Assembly (NCBI GenBank): GCA_963281155.1
Contig: CAUJLY010000001.1
Span: 744,001-808,000, forward strand
DNA: 64,000 nt
Direction: 5' to 3'
From: Rhabditophanes sp. KR3021
Lineage: Eukaryota; Nematoda; Chromadorea; Rhabditida; Alloionematidae
Below the pieces are notes generated by a model. It was not told the DNA's origin. It searched no databases and saw nothing but the letters and a program-made list of their open reading frames with translations. The position numbers were made by a program, and so were the translations under genes. Position 1 is the stretch's first letter, and every line of letters begins with the position of its first letter. Shown here in pieces: positions 1-11,709 of this stretch.

Positions 1-614
1 ATTATAATTTCCATATAAAACAACATTCTAAAAAATATCAAATTTTAAACCATAATCCGAATAAACTAAATATCAACAATCTATTGCATATTAAACTTGA
101 TGGCAACCCAAGACGAAATGATTAATCAAATCAAAATGTTATGATACTCGCATTGACCAACTTCACATTTACGATGACTGTCTAAAATATGCTCCATTTG
201 TTTCGGGATTTTGCGAAGTTAGATATAGCAATTGGTGGGATACTCTTTTTGGAATCGCCGTACCTTTTAAATTTGATTTAGAATCCGAAGAAAGGTAGAT
301 TTGAGGATAAGTTTCAAACAATGCTGAATCTGCAGCCACATTGTCATTGGTCATTTGTTTCAGAATAGTTTTATATGGGAAAATGAATGACATTTTAAAA
401 TTTTAGATCATATTGTAGCAGTTGTGAACATGTTTTTCGAAAAAGCAAAATGTATTAGGACTTAGCAATTAAAATGTTTGGTTCTAATAGTAAACCAATA
501 ATAACAGGATGAACAATTTATTTTATTTATTATCCGGATCAAAATACAATATGGTCAGCCGTTTATTATATATTAAGTAGACTGAAATCTGACTCTATTT
601 AAAATATTGTTATC

Positions 615-1193
615 ATGCCATTAGATGTTAATAATTTACGCGACGTTGTCAATAACGGTAAAAAATCAAAGAATATTAAAAAGCGATTTTTAAAATGTTT
701 CTGACATGGAATTAAGAATGAATGCTCATACTCTTGAATCCCCTATTTAAAATTTGATAAAATGTGGTCGCTTACCAGCACATAAAAATACTTTATTATC
801 ACATCCTTCGGAGTTTCGTGATTTGGTGTTTCAATTAAAAACAATTGAAACATGCACACACAACAATCATAGCTAAGGATAACTTGACTTTCCCTTCGAC
901 ATACGTTACACATCTACAGATGGACTTCAAGTAAAAGCTATCTAATTGAGTGGCCACCCATTGTATCGTCTACTTACCTGTAATATAAGTATTTAATCAG
1001 TTTATAAAGAATAAAGTATTAAATTACCCTTTGTATGTGAACGATCTTCAAATGGAAGTATAGGATTTGGTTGGAGCGAATTAGTATGTACAACTCGCCC
1101 AATATTTGTGAAGATTTAACTAATAATGTTCTATCCACTATGGATGAAAGTTTCCAAAAGTTACGTAAAGAAAAATTGTTTGGAGGAAATTAA
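615..1193 (+). pseudogene. Decayed coding remnant, family not recognised
   Basis: Several short open stretches in different plus-strand frames follow one another: an ATG-initiated run at 615-704, a run near 769-870 containing LPAHKNTLLSHPSEF, one near 1032-1124 containing GFGWSELVCTTRPIF, and a last one near 1110-1193 ending KLRKEKLFGGN before a stop. Composition looks protein-like, but in-frame stops and frame changes break it and no clean GT..AG introns join the pieces. The first run has a weak BTB flavour (HK..L..S..F). That is a guess only. It may be a dead gene or an unrecognised multi-exon gene. Confidence 0.25.
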
Positions 1194-1537
1194 TCTTCTT
1201 TCAAAATTCAAATGCACGAACTTTAATTTTGTCGAAAAAACAAGGAATATAAAAATGTTTATTATACTTATCTGAACAAAAACAAAAAATTGAAAAGTTT
1301 ATTATTTAATATGTCAAACAATACAACCAAATGAAGGAAAGAAAAGTCAATTTTCACTCATTCTTATCATATAAAATAACTAACCACAATTAATCCGTAC
1401 CAATAAAATCTATCTTTTTTTTTTTTGTACATATAAATGTCTTTTTCATGATATACAACAAGAATAAGGCCGCAAGCTAATTTGATGAAATGAAGGTTGA
1501 GAAGTGAGCAGGGGGATATTTTGATGATGACTTTTGG

Positions 1538-3206
1538 TTAAAATTCATTTTCAAAGACACAATACAAATTTTGATGAGGATCTCTGTTGTCGGCATATCG
1601 TTCTTGTTCATCCATTGGATTGATATATGTGTATTGAGCATTGTACATGTGGTGACCAGTGTCTGGATTTATTGTGTAGGTGTGGGGAGCGTCGAAGGAG
1701 TCTATATTTAGTTTCAGAGGAGACAGGTATTGAGTAAAGTCAAGTTGTTGGGACTCGTAATTGTTCACTAAGGAGGACATTTCGATTCCGCCAAGGGAGT
1801 CGTCTTGGCTGAATTGATCCAGTTGGGTTGGGAGGTGAGAAATGGTTTGGAAGTCAATTTCCTCGTAAGGGTGGTGGGCGTAATCGTGGGAGGAAGGTTG
1901 GTAAACTTGGAGTGGCGATTGGGAATCTTCTTCCATTTTGATGCAGATCTCATCTTCTGCTAGGTGGTCTTCGTCTTTTTGGGAGCCTTCTAATTCATAA
2001 TTGAGAGGATTATTACTGTTGAAGTTTTGATCTCTGATTATAGTTGAAAACACCTTTGGATCACTATTTCCAATAATTCTTGTATTCATATCAAGATCAT
2101 AATTTGCCATTGCACTATCAGTTGACGTTGACACAATAGCAGATATTGGCTCGCCATCTCTATTTTTTAGAGTCAATTCGAACTTGCCAAATATAACTGG
2201 ATCATGTACTTCCAGAGTAGATCTTGTCTCGTTCGGCGCTCTAAATATAATTGTAGTGCCATCTGCTGCATCTGGCAGCGCGCAATTTCTAATATCATGA
2301 AATGTGTTGTATCTACAAACAAAAGATACAATCAACTCTACACAATTAAAGTAACTTACAAGTAAGGCAAATTGAGAGGATCGCCTTTGGTAACCTTTAA
2401 CAAGCCTGTAAATGATTTGATATGTTCATCTAGCGAATCCTCCGTTTCCTGTAACAACACTATCTGACTTTTTAACTTGGCTTCTTCTCTTTCAAAAACA
2501 TCATTATCAGTTTTGTTCTTCCATCTTATGGAATTTTTGCCCGTCTTCTCAATCATGTCGATTCCCTCCAACACGTTTGTAATATCATATAATCGCCTCT
2601 TCTGCACACCCAGCGACTCAGCTGCATCATTTAAATTTAAAGTATCTGCCCACTCACCTCCTTCTCTCAGTTGTAAAAATTTTTGAGTCAGCCGCAGTAG
2701 CGAATTGTCTACACGAGCATTGCCAGAAGCGGGTGGAATATCTTTGACAGGTCCTTTAGCCTGTATCACCTTCTTGACATCATTAAGCAAGGCAGATCCT
2801 GGGGGTGAGGCAGCATCTTTGTGTATTGGCAATTGATTAATTTTCAAGATAGCTTGAATGGACCTTGGGATTTCCCTATCCGTTGTTTGGGCAGTGATTC
2901 CATTGATAGGTGGGCCGGAATTAGGCTGGGTAGCATACTTGATTTTAGGAATTAAAGCCTACCAACAACAAAATAAAAAGTAATTTAAGTCAAATTTACC
3001 TTCAACGGCCTATTAGCCCCTCCAGCCACTGGATACTTAAGAGCCATCATTTTCGCGGGAACGGGAGTACTCATATCGCCACCACCCAACTCAACCGGTA
3101 ACAACCTTTTAATACCTCGGAATTTAGGCGGAGCCTGCCCTCCATTATTCCTTGGTGGTATTCTCATGTCAGGAAGTAATCCACTTAGCAACGAATTAGA
3201 CATCAT
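1538..3206 (-). CDS. E2F transcription factor (E2F1-5 type)
   Basis: Three exons (minus strand): 3206-3000, 2958-2360, 2312-1538, with introns of 41 and 47 bp, giving 526 residues. The middle exon carries the E2F winged-helix DNA-binding domain, with the signature [13 protein letters not shown] followed by [13 protein letters not shown] leucine-rich dimerisation segment ([20 protein letters not shown]) follows. The marked-box region begins across intron 2 ([20 protein letters not shown], then a RAPNETR.LEV stretch). By family knowledge it binds TTTSSCGC sites with a DP partner and controls cell-cycle genes; the DP partner is not in this window. The acidic C-terminus may hold the transactivation or pocket-binding region, but I see no clear motif. 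An upstream open frame at 3203-3451 in another phase could be 5' leader. The start at 3206 is preferred because the frame runs from it without interruption into the conserved domain. Confidence 0.9.
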
Positions 3207-3965
3207 TTGTTGAGAAAAATGGGGGACATTAGTGGCAAATGCGATACCAGCAACTTTGGGAAGGTGTCTTTGTCTTGGGTGGAAGTGGGCTGTAGCGAGT
3301 TAGTGGTAGGTTCTTTTGTTTTTGGGGGATCGTGGGTGGTATTGTCTTGTAGTGGGGCACAGGGGGTCGTACAAGACAGGTCCGAGTTGTGCCTGCTTGA
3401 ACTGACTTGCTCAAGTGGTACTTGATGCGGTTGGAGATGAATCAAATCCACGGTGTTGTTTTGTGTTTATCTGGAACTAAATGGTTTGGCAACCACTTTC
3501 TAAATAAACAAATATAATCTGAAAGCAAAAATGCACAAATTTATCTAAATATCTATTCAAATGCAACAGAGTTGGTGTTTATTATTTATTCGAGACGAGA
3601 GATAACAATTTAATATTACTATTTCTGACACATGACACTATTACACTTATCATCTTTTGAGAGGTAACAAAAGCACCAAATAAAAAATATTCCGACTTAA
3701 ACACAAAATTAATTAGGCAATTAGGATAAGACTTGATTAGGAGTAGTGACAGACTGTTCTGTATGCAAATAAAAAATTCGCGCTTTTTTAAAGCCTTGCC
3801 AAACACGATTGTCGTGGTAAGAACAAGAGCAGGAGGCGACACTCAAACTTTGGTTAAGTGTGGTGCGGCTTGTGGAAGCTCATTTTTTGAATATTTGTTC
3901 CGGTCGAGATTCGCGTACTTTAATTGACGATCTCTATTCTCTGATAATTGGCTTTATTTTGGAGG
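3207..3965. promoter_or_regulatory. Divergent promoter region with candidate E2F site and octamer
   Basis: This gap separates the minus-strand E2F gene from the plus-strand mitochondrial elongation factor gene. It contains TTCGCGC (3777-3783), one base from the E2F consensus core, and ATGCAAAT (3763-3770), a POU-type octamer, only 6 bp apart. No other gene is convincing here; open frames at 3203-3451 and 3582-3842 do not look conserved. Regulation by these sites is inference. Confidence 0.35.
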
Positions 3966-6297
3966 ATGACGGTGTTCAATAGATTATTGGGAAGGACCGG
4001 TGGTCTGTTGACTAAATTCAGGACCCTGTCGACTGAACCAGCTCCCCAGTTTATTAATTTAAGACCAAATGAGAAAATTAGGAATATTGGCATCTCAGCC
4101 CATATTGACTCAGGCAAGACCACTGTCACTGAAAGAATTCTCTTCTATGCAGGCAGAATTGACTCCATGCATGAAGTCAAAGGCAAAGATGAAGTAGGAG
4201 CCACAATGGATTTTATGGAATTGGAAAGGCAAAGAGGCATCACAATCCAGTCAGCTGCGACTTACGTCGACTGGAAGGGTACAACGATTAATATTATTGA
4301 TACTCCAGGTAAATAATAAAAACTAGATTAGACTTTAATTGGCGTTTTAGGGCATGTGGACTTTACTGTCGAGGTGGAAAGAGCATTACGAGTGTTGGAT
4401 GGAGCTGTTTTGGTGCTTTGCGGAGTGGGTGGGGTTCAGTCTCAGACTTTTACAGTTAATAGGCAATTAGCTAGGTATGATGTTCCTTTTTTGACATTTG
4501 TTAATAAGTTGGATCGGAGTGGGGCGACGCCTTGGAAGGCTTTGCAAGGATTAAGAGACAAGTTAAACCATAATGCTGCTTTTATTCAAATGCCGATGGG
4601 ACTGGAGTCGAAGTTCAAAGGAGTAATTGACTTGGTCACGTCTGAATCTATCTATTACGAAGGAAATGATGGTTTGATCATGAGAAGGGACGAGATCCCG
4701 CCAGAATACAAGGCACAGGCTCACGACCTAAGACAGGAAATGATCGAACATCTAGCAAATTGCGATGAATCAATTGGAGACAAATTCTTGAATGATATTA
4801 ATCCTTCAATAGATGAGATTAACGCTGCCATCCGTGCCAATTGTATCAAAAGAACCTTCATGCCCGTCTGTATGGGAACTGCTCTTAAGAACAAAGGAGT
4901 CCAAACGATGATTGAAAACGTCGTAAAATACTTACCTAATCCAGGAGAAGTTACCAACAAAGCGAACATCAAAAAAGCAGATGGCGAGGAAGACAAATTA
5001 GTCCTGAACTCAATGAGAAGTGTCAAAAAAGACAAAACAAACCCATTTGTTGGGTTGGCATTTAAATTGGAGGCCGGCAAACATGGCCAGTTAACGTATT
5101 TCCGTGTTTATCAAGGACAAATTAGTCGCGGAGACACAATATATGCTACTCGCGATGGAAGAAAGGTACGCGTCCAAAGATTAGTAAGAATGCATGCCAA
5201 TACAATGGAAGACATCGAAACAGCGTATGCTGGAGATATCTGTGCCATCTTCGGAATCGACTGTGCATCGGGAGAGACATTCTGTTCAGACGATAAATTG
5301 GATATTCACTGTGAAAGTATGCACATTCCTGAACCTGTCATCTCGATGTCAATCAAGCCAGTCAACAAGAAGGATGCTGATAATTTCATCAAAGCTTTAA
5401 ATAGATTTACCAAGGAAGATCCGACGTTCAAGAAAGAGTACAATAACGAACATAAAGAGACTGTCGTCAGTGGAATGGGGGAACTGCATCTCGAGGTTTA
5501 TGGACAAAGAATGAAGAATGAGTTCAATTGTCCTGTTGAGATGGGCCGGCCTACTGTTGCTTATAGGGAGTGTCTTATCAATCCATACAAGTAAGCTATC
5601 AATTAATTGAGTTGATAATAGTAAATGTTTTAGGTTCCATTACCGTCACAAGAAACAAACTGGAGGACAAGGTCAATTCGGGGAAATTGAAGGAGTAATT
5701 GAACAACTTCCCGCAGAAAGAAATACGAATGTCGAATTTACTGATCAGACTTTTGGTTCGAATATTCCAAAATCATTGTTCCCAGCTCTTAAAAAAGGTT
5801 TAGATCAAATTATTGGAGAAGGGCCATTGATCAAGAGTAAAGTAGCAGGAATTAATGTCATTATTAAGGATGGTCAGACTCACGCCGTAGATTCAACTGA
5901 AATCGCAATGATCAGTACAATGATGAACATGATGCGTGAAGCCTATGAAAAGGGAGAATGGATGTTGTTAGAACCTATAATGAAGGTTGAAGTCGTGACA
6001 CCTTCCGAATTCCAAGGAAATGTGGTTACTTCCTTAACTCAACGTAATGCTCTGATCACCACGACTGATACTATTGACGGCTATACTACTATCATGGCCG
6101 AAGCTCCTCTCTGCGATATGTTTGGGTACACTTCCCAACTACGTTCTCTCTCTGAGGGTAAAGGTGAATTTTCAATGGAATATTCAAAATATGCCCCAAC
6201 TTCGATGGACAGTCAAGAAAGGATTATTAGAGATTGGCAAATTGCTAATGGATTGATTGATCCTAATGCTGATAAGAATAAAAAGAAAAGACGTTAG
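3966..6297 (+). CDS. GFM1: Mitochondrial elongation factor G1
   Basis: Three exons: 3966-4308, 4351-5590, 5634-6297 (introns 42 and 43 bp), encoding 748 residues, close to the about 750 typical of mitochondrial EF-G1. It catalyses GTP-dependent ribosome translocation in the mitochondrial matrix. The N-terminus is basic and hydroxylated ([18 protein letters not shown]), as in a mitochondrial presequence. GTPase motifs are intact: AHIDSGKTT (G1), [10 protein letters not shown] (G2), DTPGH (G3, split by intron 1) and NKLDR (G4). Domains II to V follow, with the usual G1-type end. The ATG at 3966 is chosen; the frame is open upstream to a TTG at 3948, but that would add no recognisable targeting sequence. 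It is divergent from the E2F gene. Codon use is unremarkable. I am confident of the family and of the EF-G1 rather than EF-G2 subtype. Confidence 0.96.
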
Positions 6298-7349
6298 GTT
6301 GTTACGAAATAGGTTTTTAATATTTGTTATATAATAGTTAATCCTTTTGTTAGTAGATTATAAAAAGTTATTATTTTGTTGTGTTTTTAATTATATTGTT
6401 TGTTGATAAAACTACCTTTTGATTGGTTGTATTTACTACTGAAGCTAACATTTGTAGATTTAGTTATTTTAAATTTAGTGTCCTATTATTGTAAATCAAA
6501 CAAATGTCAATTTTAGTTCTATTCACAAAATAAAATGTTCTAAACTATCCTTGAGTTTTATCTTGTTAATTTAATCAAATTTGAATTAGCAATGTTACAT
6601 TGTAATAAATTGTTTCATTTCATTCGTGGTCATTCAATTATTCTTCCATCAGCTAAAGTGTTTTCCTCTGATTCAGAACACCCAACTCAGGAAATGAACA
6701 GCTGAACTCGAAATCATTCCTCTTACTGGATCCTCAAAAGCTGGACAAATGTTCAAAAAATATGCAAATGATGCCCGGAACTGTTACCACTGGATTCATT
6801 GCTGACATCGCCGCTCCACCTAAAATAGTTAATGGGTCAATGTAGTTCCAAGATAACTATTTATTTTTATTGTATCACCCTACCATTTTATGCATGCATT
6901 CTTAGAATGAATAAAAGTATCAACTTATTTTCCATTACTTGTTTTGTTGTCTTGTCAACTGTTAATTAGTGTTTCAATGACTGTAAATGGACATGCTATA
7001 AACCAAATTTATAGTTGTTAAAATGCATACCATTTTCTTTCTTTAAAAATGTTACAATTGCAATATCAATGAAGACTTCCAATTAGGATCAGTCAAATGT
7101 TAATCAGTTTTTGAAAATGTATAATTGCATACGTCTCCAGATTTTATTTTTTCGATGACACATACTTTTGGATTTATTATTTATATTTGATGTAGAATTA
7201 TCAGTTGTGATCAGAAATAATAAAACTCTACCCCATTTTTATCTTCAAATACACTGATAGCAATCCTTACATAACCACATTTTCTTTCTCTTAATTAAGC
7301 AATTTTCTACTTTTGTTCAAGAATACCTTTTTCTTTACTAAATTAAGAA
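6298..7349. other. Intergenic region with a possible decayed coding fragment
   Basis: About 1 kb of AT-rich DNA follows elongation factor G1. Around 6619-6846 two plus-strand stretches read protein-like in different frames (one including IILPSAKVFSSDSEHPTQE, the next including MMPGTVTTGFIADIAAPPK), separated by a stop. I do not recognise them. The rest shows nothing beyond AT-rich 3' flank. Confidence 0.3.
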
Positions 7350-9147
7350 ATGATCTATCAATATTTTCCCAATTTGTTTGAAGCTAGTCTCTTTAATGAC
7401 GCCGAGTTAGTATTCAGTGACGGATCTATGAAAGTTTCAAGAATGATCTTGGCTGGACATAGCAAGTATTTTTTTGATTTGCTCACCAAGGATGTCACCA
7501 AAAGTAAGTTTATCAATATGTTCTTTTGATAAACTTGGTTGTTTCAGGCAAATTTGATATTAAGAATTTGAAGATGGCTGATTTTAAAGTCTACTATGAA
7601 TACCTTCATTCTGGAGATGATTTTAAAGTCAATAGGGATAAGATTGTCGCTTTTTTGCAAGTTCAAATTGAGTTAAACTTGCCTGATATAAGAGTGTGTT
7701 AATTTTGAGTAACTTTTAATTATTTATTTAGATTAAATTAAAGGAATGGATTATGAATAAGGATTTTATTATTTACCAAGGCATTTTCTATGAAAACTCT
7801 AGTAAATCTGAACTCGAAGAGTATCATAATTTGACCAAACAATTAATAACCACCAATTTTGAAGCTCTCTGTCAAATCAAAGCATTTGATTCATTTTCAA
7901 GAGACAATTTCTTAAAACTTATGAGCAAAAATTTTATCAAGAATAAGAATAAAGGAATTATTTTAGATACAATTGCACGCTGGGTCGAATATGACTTTAG
8001 TAACAGAAAATCGGATTGGCTCGATTTAGTTTCACAAATTGATTATACAAAAGTTGATCATATAACATTAGAGGAATATGTTGAAAAAAATGAGAACATT
8101 TATTCGATGCCGGATTTAATGAAATTTCTTTTCCTTAAAATTAGAGTGAGTAAAGATGAAAAAAGTGTCGTTAGCAACGTAGTTTCAAAAAATAGTTACT
8201 CAAAAATGATTTTGTGTAAGTCTTAGATTAATAAATAATTATATTTTTTAAGTTGGAGGGGAGTATTCAGATCAATCAGTTGTTGAAATTGATACAAAAC
8301 AAAACTCAGTAAAAATAATTGGAAATTTATCTATTGGAAAAAGTGGGCATTTCTCAGAAAAAATAGGAAATAATGTATTTGTATTAGGAAATGAAGATAG
8401 TAAAAAAATCGAAAAGTATGTTCTTAGTTTTAATTAATAACTAAGCATTTTCAGGTATAATTTGGAAAGTAATAAATCTGAAGTTCTTTCATTTGAAATG
8501 TCTTGTAACAATGAAGATTATTCAACTGTTGTTTACTCAAATAGAATTTATGTTATTGGTGGAGAATTAAATGGCGATGCAATTGACACTGTTGAATAGT
8601 AAGTATGGCAATATTTGCACTTATTTTATATTTAGTTTCGAACCTGAAAAAATGAAATGGATTGATGCTCCCAAATTATTACAACAAATTAGTTACCACG
8701 ATTCAGTTATTCTTGATGAAATTATTTATGCTGTAGGAGATTTGCGGTCTGCCAAGTTCCAAAGGTAATTAAGACACTAATTAAATAAATAAAGTCTTTA
8801 GATTTGATCCACGCGAGGGTAAATGGAGTTTTTTGGCTGATATTCCAAATAAAACACATTTTACTGCTCTGTCTGTGTTTGAACATGCAATTACATGTTC
8901 AGGGGGCGGAGATACTCAATCATTGTGCCAAGCTTACGACATAACAAATAACAAATGGGATAAACTTGCAAATTTGACTATTCCTGTTTATGGAGCAAGA
9001 TCTATAGAAAATGAAACATCGATTATTATTGCAGGTGGATACAATAGTGATCAAATTCAATCATATGACAAAGATAGCAAAACCTGGAGTATTATGGATA
9101 TAACATTACCACATAAAAATCGTTTTAGTTCCAAAATTTGGTTATAA
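7350..9147 (+). CDS. BTB-kelch protein (KLHL-like)
   Basis: Seven exons: 7350-7503, 7548-7693, 7732-8215, 8253-8415, 8455-8598, 8636-8764, 8802-9147. The introns are only 37-44 bp and all junctions keep frame, giving 521 residues. Residues about 10-100 form a BTB fold (NDAELVFSDG, then MILAGHSKYFFDLL). The middle is BACK-like (FEALCQIKAFDSFSRDNFLKLM). The C-terminal half has kelch-type blades (ILFGGEYSDQSVVEID, IYVIGGELNG, ITCSGGGDTQ..YDITNNKW, IIIAGGYN). By family knowledge such proteins are usually substrate adaptors for CUL3 ubiquitin ligases; the substrate cannot be guessed. An AATAAA lies just after the stop (9153). The blades are degenerate, as in lineage-expanded nematode copies, and a decayed kelch fragment sits at 25.3 kb. 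Confidence 0.85.
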
Positions 9148-9943
9148 TTGGAAATAAAATATTGTCGTGTGGAAAGTTCTTTTATCTGCAAAGCATCTAT
9201 TTTTAATTTATGGTGTCTAATTAAGTGCATATTTAATTTGTCAAAAAATCCAGTTTAAGCAATTCAAAACATTTTGAGTAGTAATTTATTTAAATGTTCC
9301 AACTTATTTTTTGCATAACCTCATATTTTGTTTTTGCCTTTTAATAATTATTTTGCAAAATTCATGCTTTGTTTTTAAAAGTAACAAATGGTAAGAGTTT
9401 AATTAAAATATTCTATTTGTTTTTAATACAAGTATAAATAAAGTCATATGAACAATACATTCGTATAAAAATTATTTAAAAAATCATTAGCTTTTAGAAT
9501 ATCTCAACAAATTACAAAATTTAAAAATTTGTATCAAAATATTGGTGTCACGAATGTATATGCATTTGTTATACATGCTTATTGAAAAGCACGACATTCG
9601 AGTTGCCTATTATACTTTTGTGTGTACAAACACGAATTTAGGCAAGACCACTTTACTGAGCTGATTTTAGCCACATTTCTGCTTTAAAAGATAGATTCAA
9701 ATCGTACAAGCCATCAAGATTGATAAGTTATTGTGCACTGTATAAATGAACTAGCTACTGCAACCAAAACAATGCGAGGGCAGCTGAAAAGTAACGCATA
9801 TTTTGATGGAAACCATTGAGGAAAAGCTTATGTGCAAAGTTCGTAGATATCTGTAAACTTTGATAAATATTGGCATGTAATAGCTAGACTGATGTCATTG
9901 TTTATGCTTTTTGTAAATTTAATATTAATAAATTTGTACTTAG
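9148..9943. other. Intergenic, nothing recognised
   Basis: AT-rich DNA between the BTB-kelch gene and an F-box-like remnant. A polyadenylation-type AATAAA for the kelch gene is at 9153. I find no tRNA-like B box, coding stretch or repeat worth naming. Confidence 0.6.
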
Positions 9944-10250
9944 AATGAAACAAATTAGTTTTGAATTGGTATCTGATATAATTAATTATGCTTGCATAAA
10001 TAAGTTTCTTGATAAAAAGAACAAAGTGCGTCCAAAATCATATTTAAAGTGGGTATCATCTACATACTTAATTCTGGTTTTATGATAAGAACTTAAAAAG
10101 GTTATTTAAAAATGAAGTATTTCGATAACAAAATGATTATCAACAAAAAGTTTTATCTTCTATGGATACATTTGTTAAATAAGAAATTGAATCACAAAAA
10201 ACTTCAAAGTGATGTTATTGGAGGGTGTAATCAACTATTTTTGACTGTAT
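9944..10250 (+). pseudogene. F-box-like gene remnant
   Basis: An ATG at 9944 opens a run beginning MKQISFELVSDIINYACINK, which resembles the first helices of an F-box as found at the start of nematode F-box proteins. The frame is then lost. A possible GTGGGT..AAG intron leads to FYDKNLKRLFKNEVFR and a stop, and another frame (NKMIINKKFYLLWIHLLNKK) continues to about 10250. The frame changes within 300 bp argue for a truncated, decaying copy. No full-length relative lies in the window. The family call is tentative. Confidence 0.3.
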
Positions 10251-10255
10251 AAAAG
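10248..10255 (+). promoter_or_regulatory. TATA box of the CUB-like secreted protein gene
   Basis: TATAAAAG lies 43 bp upstream of the ATG at 10298, the spacing expected for a short 5' UTR starting about 25-30 bp downstream of the box. Presence is seen in the sequence; function is inferred. Confidence 0.5.
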
Positions 10256-10297
10256 GTGTGGAATGAATATTAAGCATGCATACTGATTCATTTAACT

Positions 10298-10741
10298 ATG
10301 AATACCTATTTGAATATCCTATTATTCGTAGCCTTAGCTACTTTGGTCAGCGGTACATGCGTTCCAATGTCATTTGATCAAAATCCGGTCCAAGGAAACT
10401 CCAAGGCCACTGTTAGGAATTCTGTTGATGATGTTTCTGAACGGCCTTGCAACATGGGTAACCAAGAAATACAACTTAAGACCGACAAAGGATTTCATTT
10501 CAACTTTGAAATTGATTTTGCTCACAATTTACTTCCCAATCATGCTCACATTTCTATTTTTGATGGGCCTAAAGCTACAGGAACTCGATTGTGTGTTATC
10601 GATGACGATGATGGAGACGTTAAATGTCCTAAGTCATCTTCTACTAACGAAATCACTCTTTCTTACATTATCAACAATCCTATTTACAGCTTTTTGCCGC
10701 AATTTTCCATTACAGCCAAGTCAACCAAATCCAGTAAATGA
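10298..10741 (+). CDS. Secreted CUB-like domain protein
   Basis: A single-exon 147-residue protein. Residues 1-19 are a clear signal peptide (hydrophobic LNILLFVALATLVSG, then Thr-Cys). The mature part looks like one CUB-type beta-sandwich: an early Cys, a middle block HISIFDGPKATGTRLCVIDD, and a late block NEITLSYIIN..FSITAKS, matching the usual CUB pattern (phi-x-I-Y-D-G-P, then a late I-x-F-x-S strand). In nematodes short secreted CUB-like proteins are numerous and many are induced by pathogens or stress; whether this one is so regulated is unknown. A strong TATA box sits 43 bp upstream and AATAAA is near 10813, suggesting a compact, possibly highly expressed gene. The tail TKSSK is Lys/Ser-rich. 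Confidence 0.75.
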   Translation: MNTYLNILLFVALATLVSGTCVPMSFDQNPVQGNSKATVRNSVDDVSERPCNMGNQEIQLKTDKGFHFNFEIDFAHNLLPNHAHISIFDGPKATGTRLCVIDDDDGDVKCPKSSSTNEITLSYIINNPIYSFLPQFSITAKSTKSSK

Positions 10742-11269
10742 AGACACCGCCTGTCTTTGAATTTTAATTTGTAAGAACGTTAAATAGCTATGCATTTTCA
10801 AATTGTTTATCTTAATAAATTTATAAAGAGAATTCGAATCAGCATAAATGTTGTATTTAACGTGAACAAGATCACTACTTAAACTAATGTACTATTAACT
10901 GTATCTACTTTGGAATACATGTTCAAAAATATAATAAATTACTGTTTATAAAGTACTGCTACATCAGAAATCACAGTTGTTTTGAATCGGATAAAAACGT
11001 TCAGAACTTGAAACAAGTAATTTTATATTTTCGGTTTGGATAACATATATTTGCATCTTTAAAAGGCAAAATAAAGCAGTCAAATTAAATAGACATGAAT
11101 ACAAAAGTTATAACACAAAAAGTATTTAATATAAATGCTAAAGTTATTAATAAATTTATAATTACAAGTTTTCTTTGTAAACAGTAATTGTAATTCATAA
11201 TTCGGTACATCTGTTAAAACTAAAAGCAAATTGATACCACATTTAGATGAAAAGCGTCTGCTAATAAAA

Positions 11270-11540
11270 CTATGTCATAGTTGAGCAAGCAATGATAAAG
11301 GTTGAACTTATACTTAAAACCTCTACTATTTTACTGATAAGTATAAAATAAGCATCCAAGAATATTCCACAAACAAAACCTCGTGCCAATTCACCTATTG
11401 GTTCAGTTATAATAAATGGAGTCAAATGATTCATTTCTTTCGGTAATCGTATTTTAATCACTAAAATATAAATTAAATCCACAAAAGTTGACAAAAGATC
11501 ATTGAATATAGAAAAATAATCGAGTTTGTATTCGACCTAA
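11270..11540 (-). pseudogene. Orphan hydrophobic fragment, possibly the end of a membrane protein gene
   Basis: A minus-strand frame from about 11540 (after an AATATTTAG acceptor-like tract) to the stop at 11270 encodes about 88 residues starting VEYKLDYFSIFNDLL. It has hydrophobic segments FVDLIYILVI, GFVCGIFLDAYFILI and VEVLSISSTFIIA. This resembles a transmembrane tail. I cannot find upstream exons with confidence, so it may be a remnant or the last exon of an unrecognised gene. The ATG inside it (11494) would leave 74 residues. Confidence 0.3.
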
Positions 11541-11709
11541 ATATTAAAATGATGTTATTAAGTATTGTGATGAAAATAAGAAAGTGTATTGCAAAAGTTT
11601 TATTAACAATAAAAAGTAATTAAGAAATTAGAATACAAGATCATTTTGAGTAGTATATGGGAGAAAAGTCCGACATAATTTGCTGTGAGGAAGAAATCGA
11701 ATCAGTTCA

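Noticed and set aside
169..393. 74-codon minus-strand frame
   Set aside because: Composition is plausible but there is no splice or promoter context, no recognisable domain, and it neighbours other decayed sequence. Not strong enough to call.
3203..3451. 82-codon minus-strand frame upstream of the E2F start
   Set aside because: It ends by overlapping the E2F start in another phase and is Pro/Thr-rich low complexity. It could be 5' leader but I cannot splice it in.
9640..9720. Possible tRNA (TTCAAATC-like B box)
   Set aside because: No acceptor stem or A box can be paired with it. No tRNA gene found by eye in the window.
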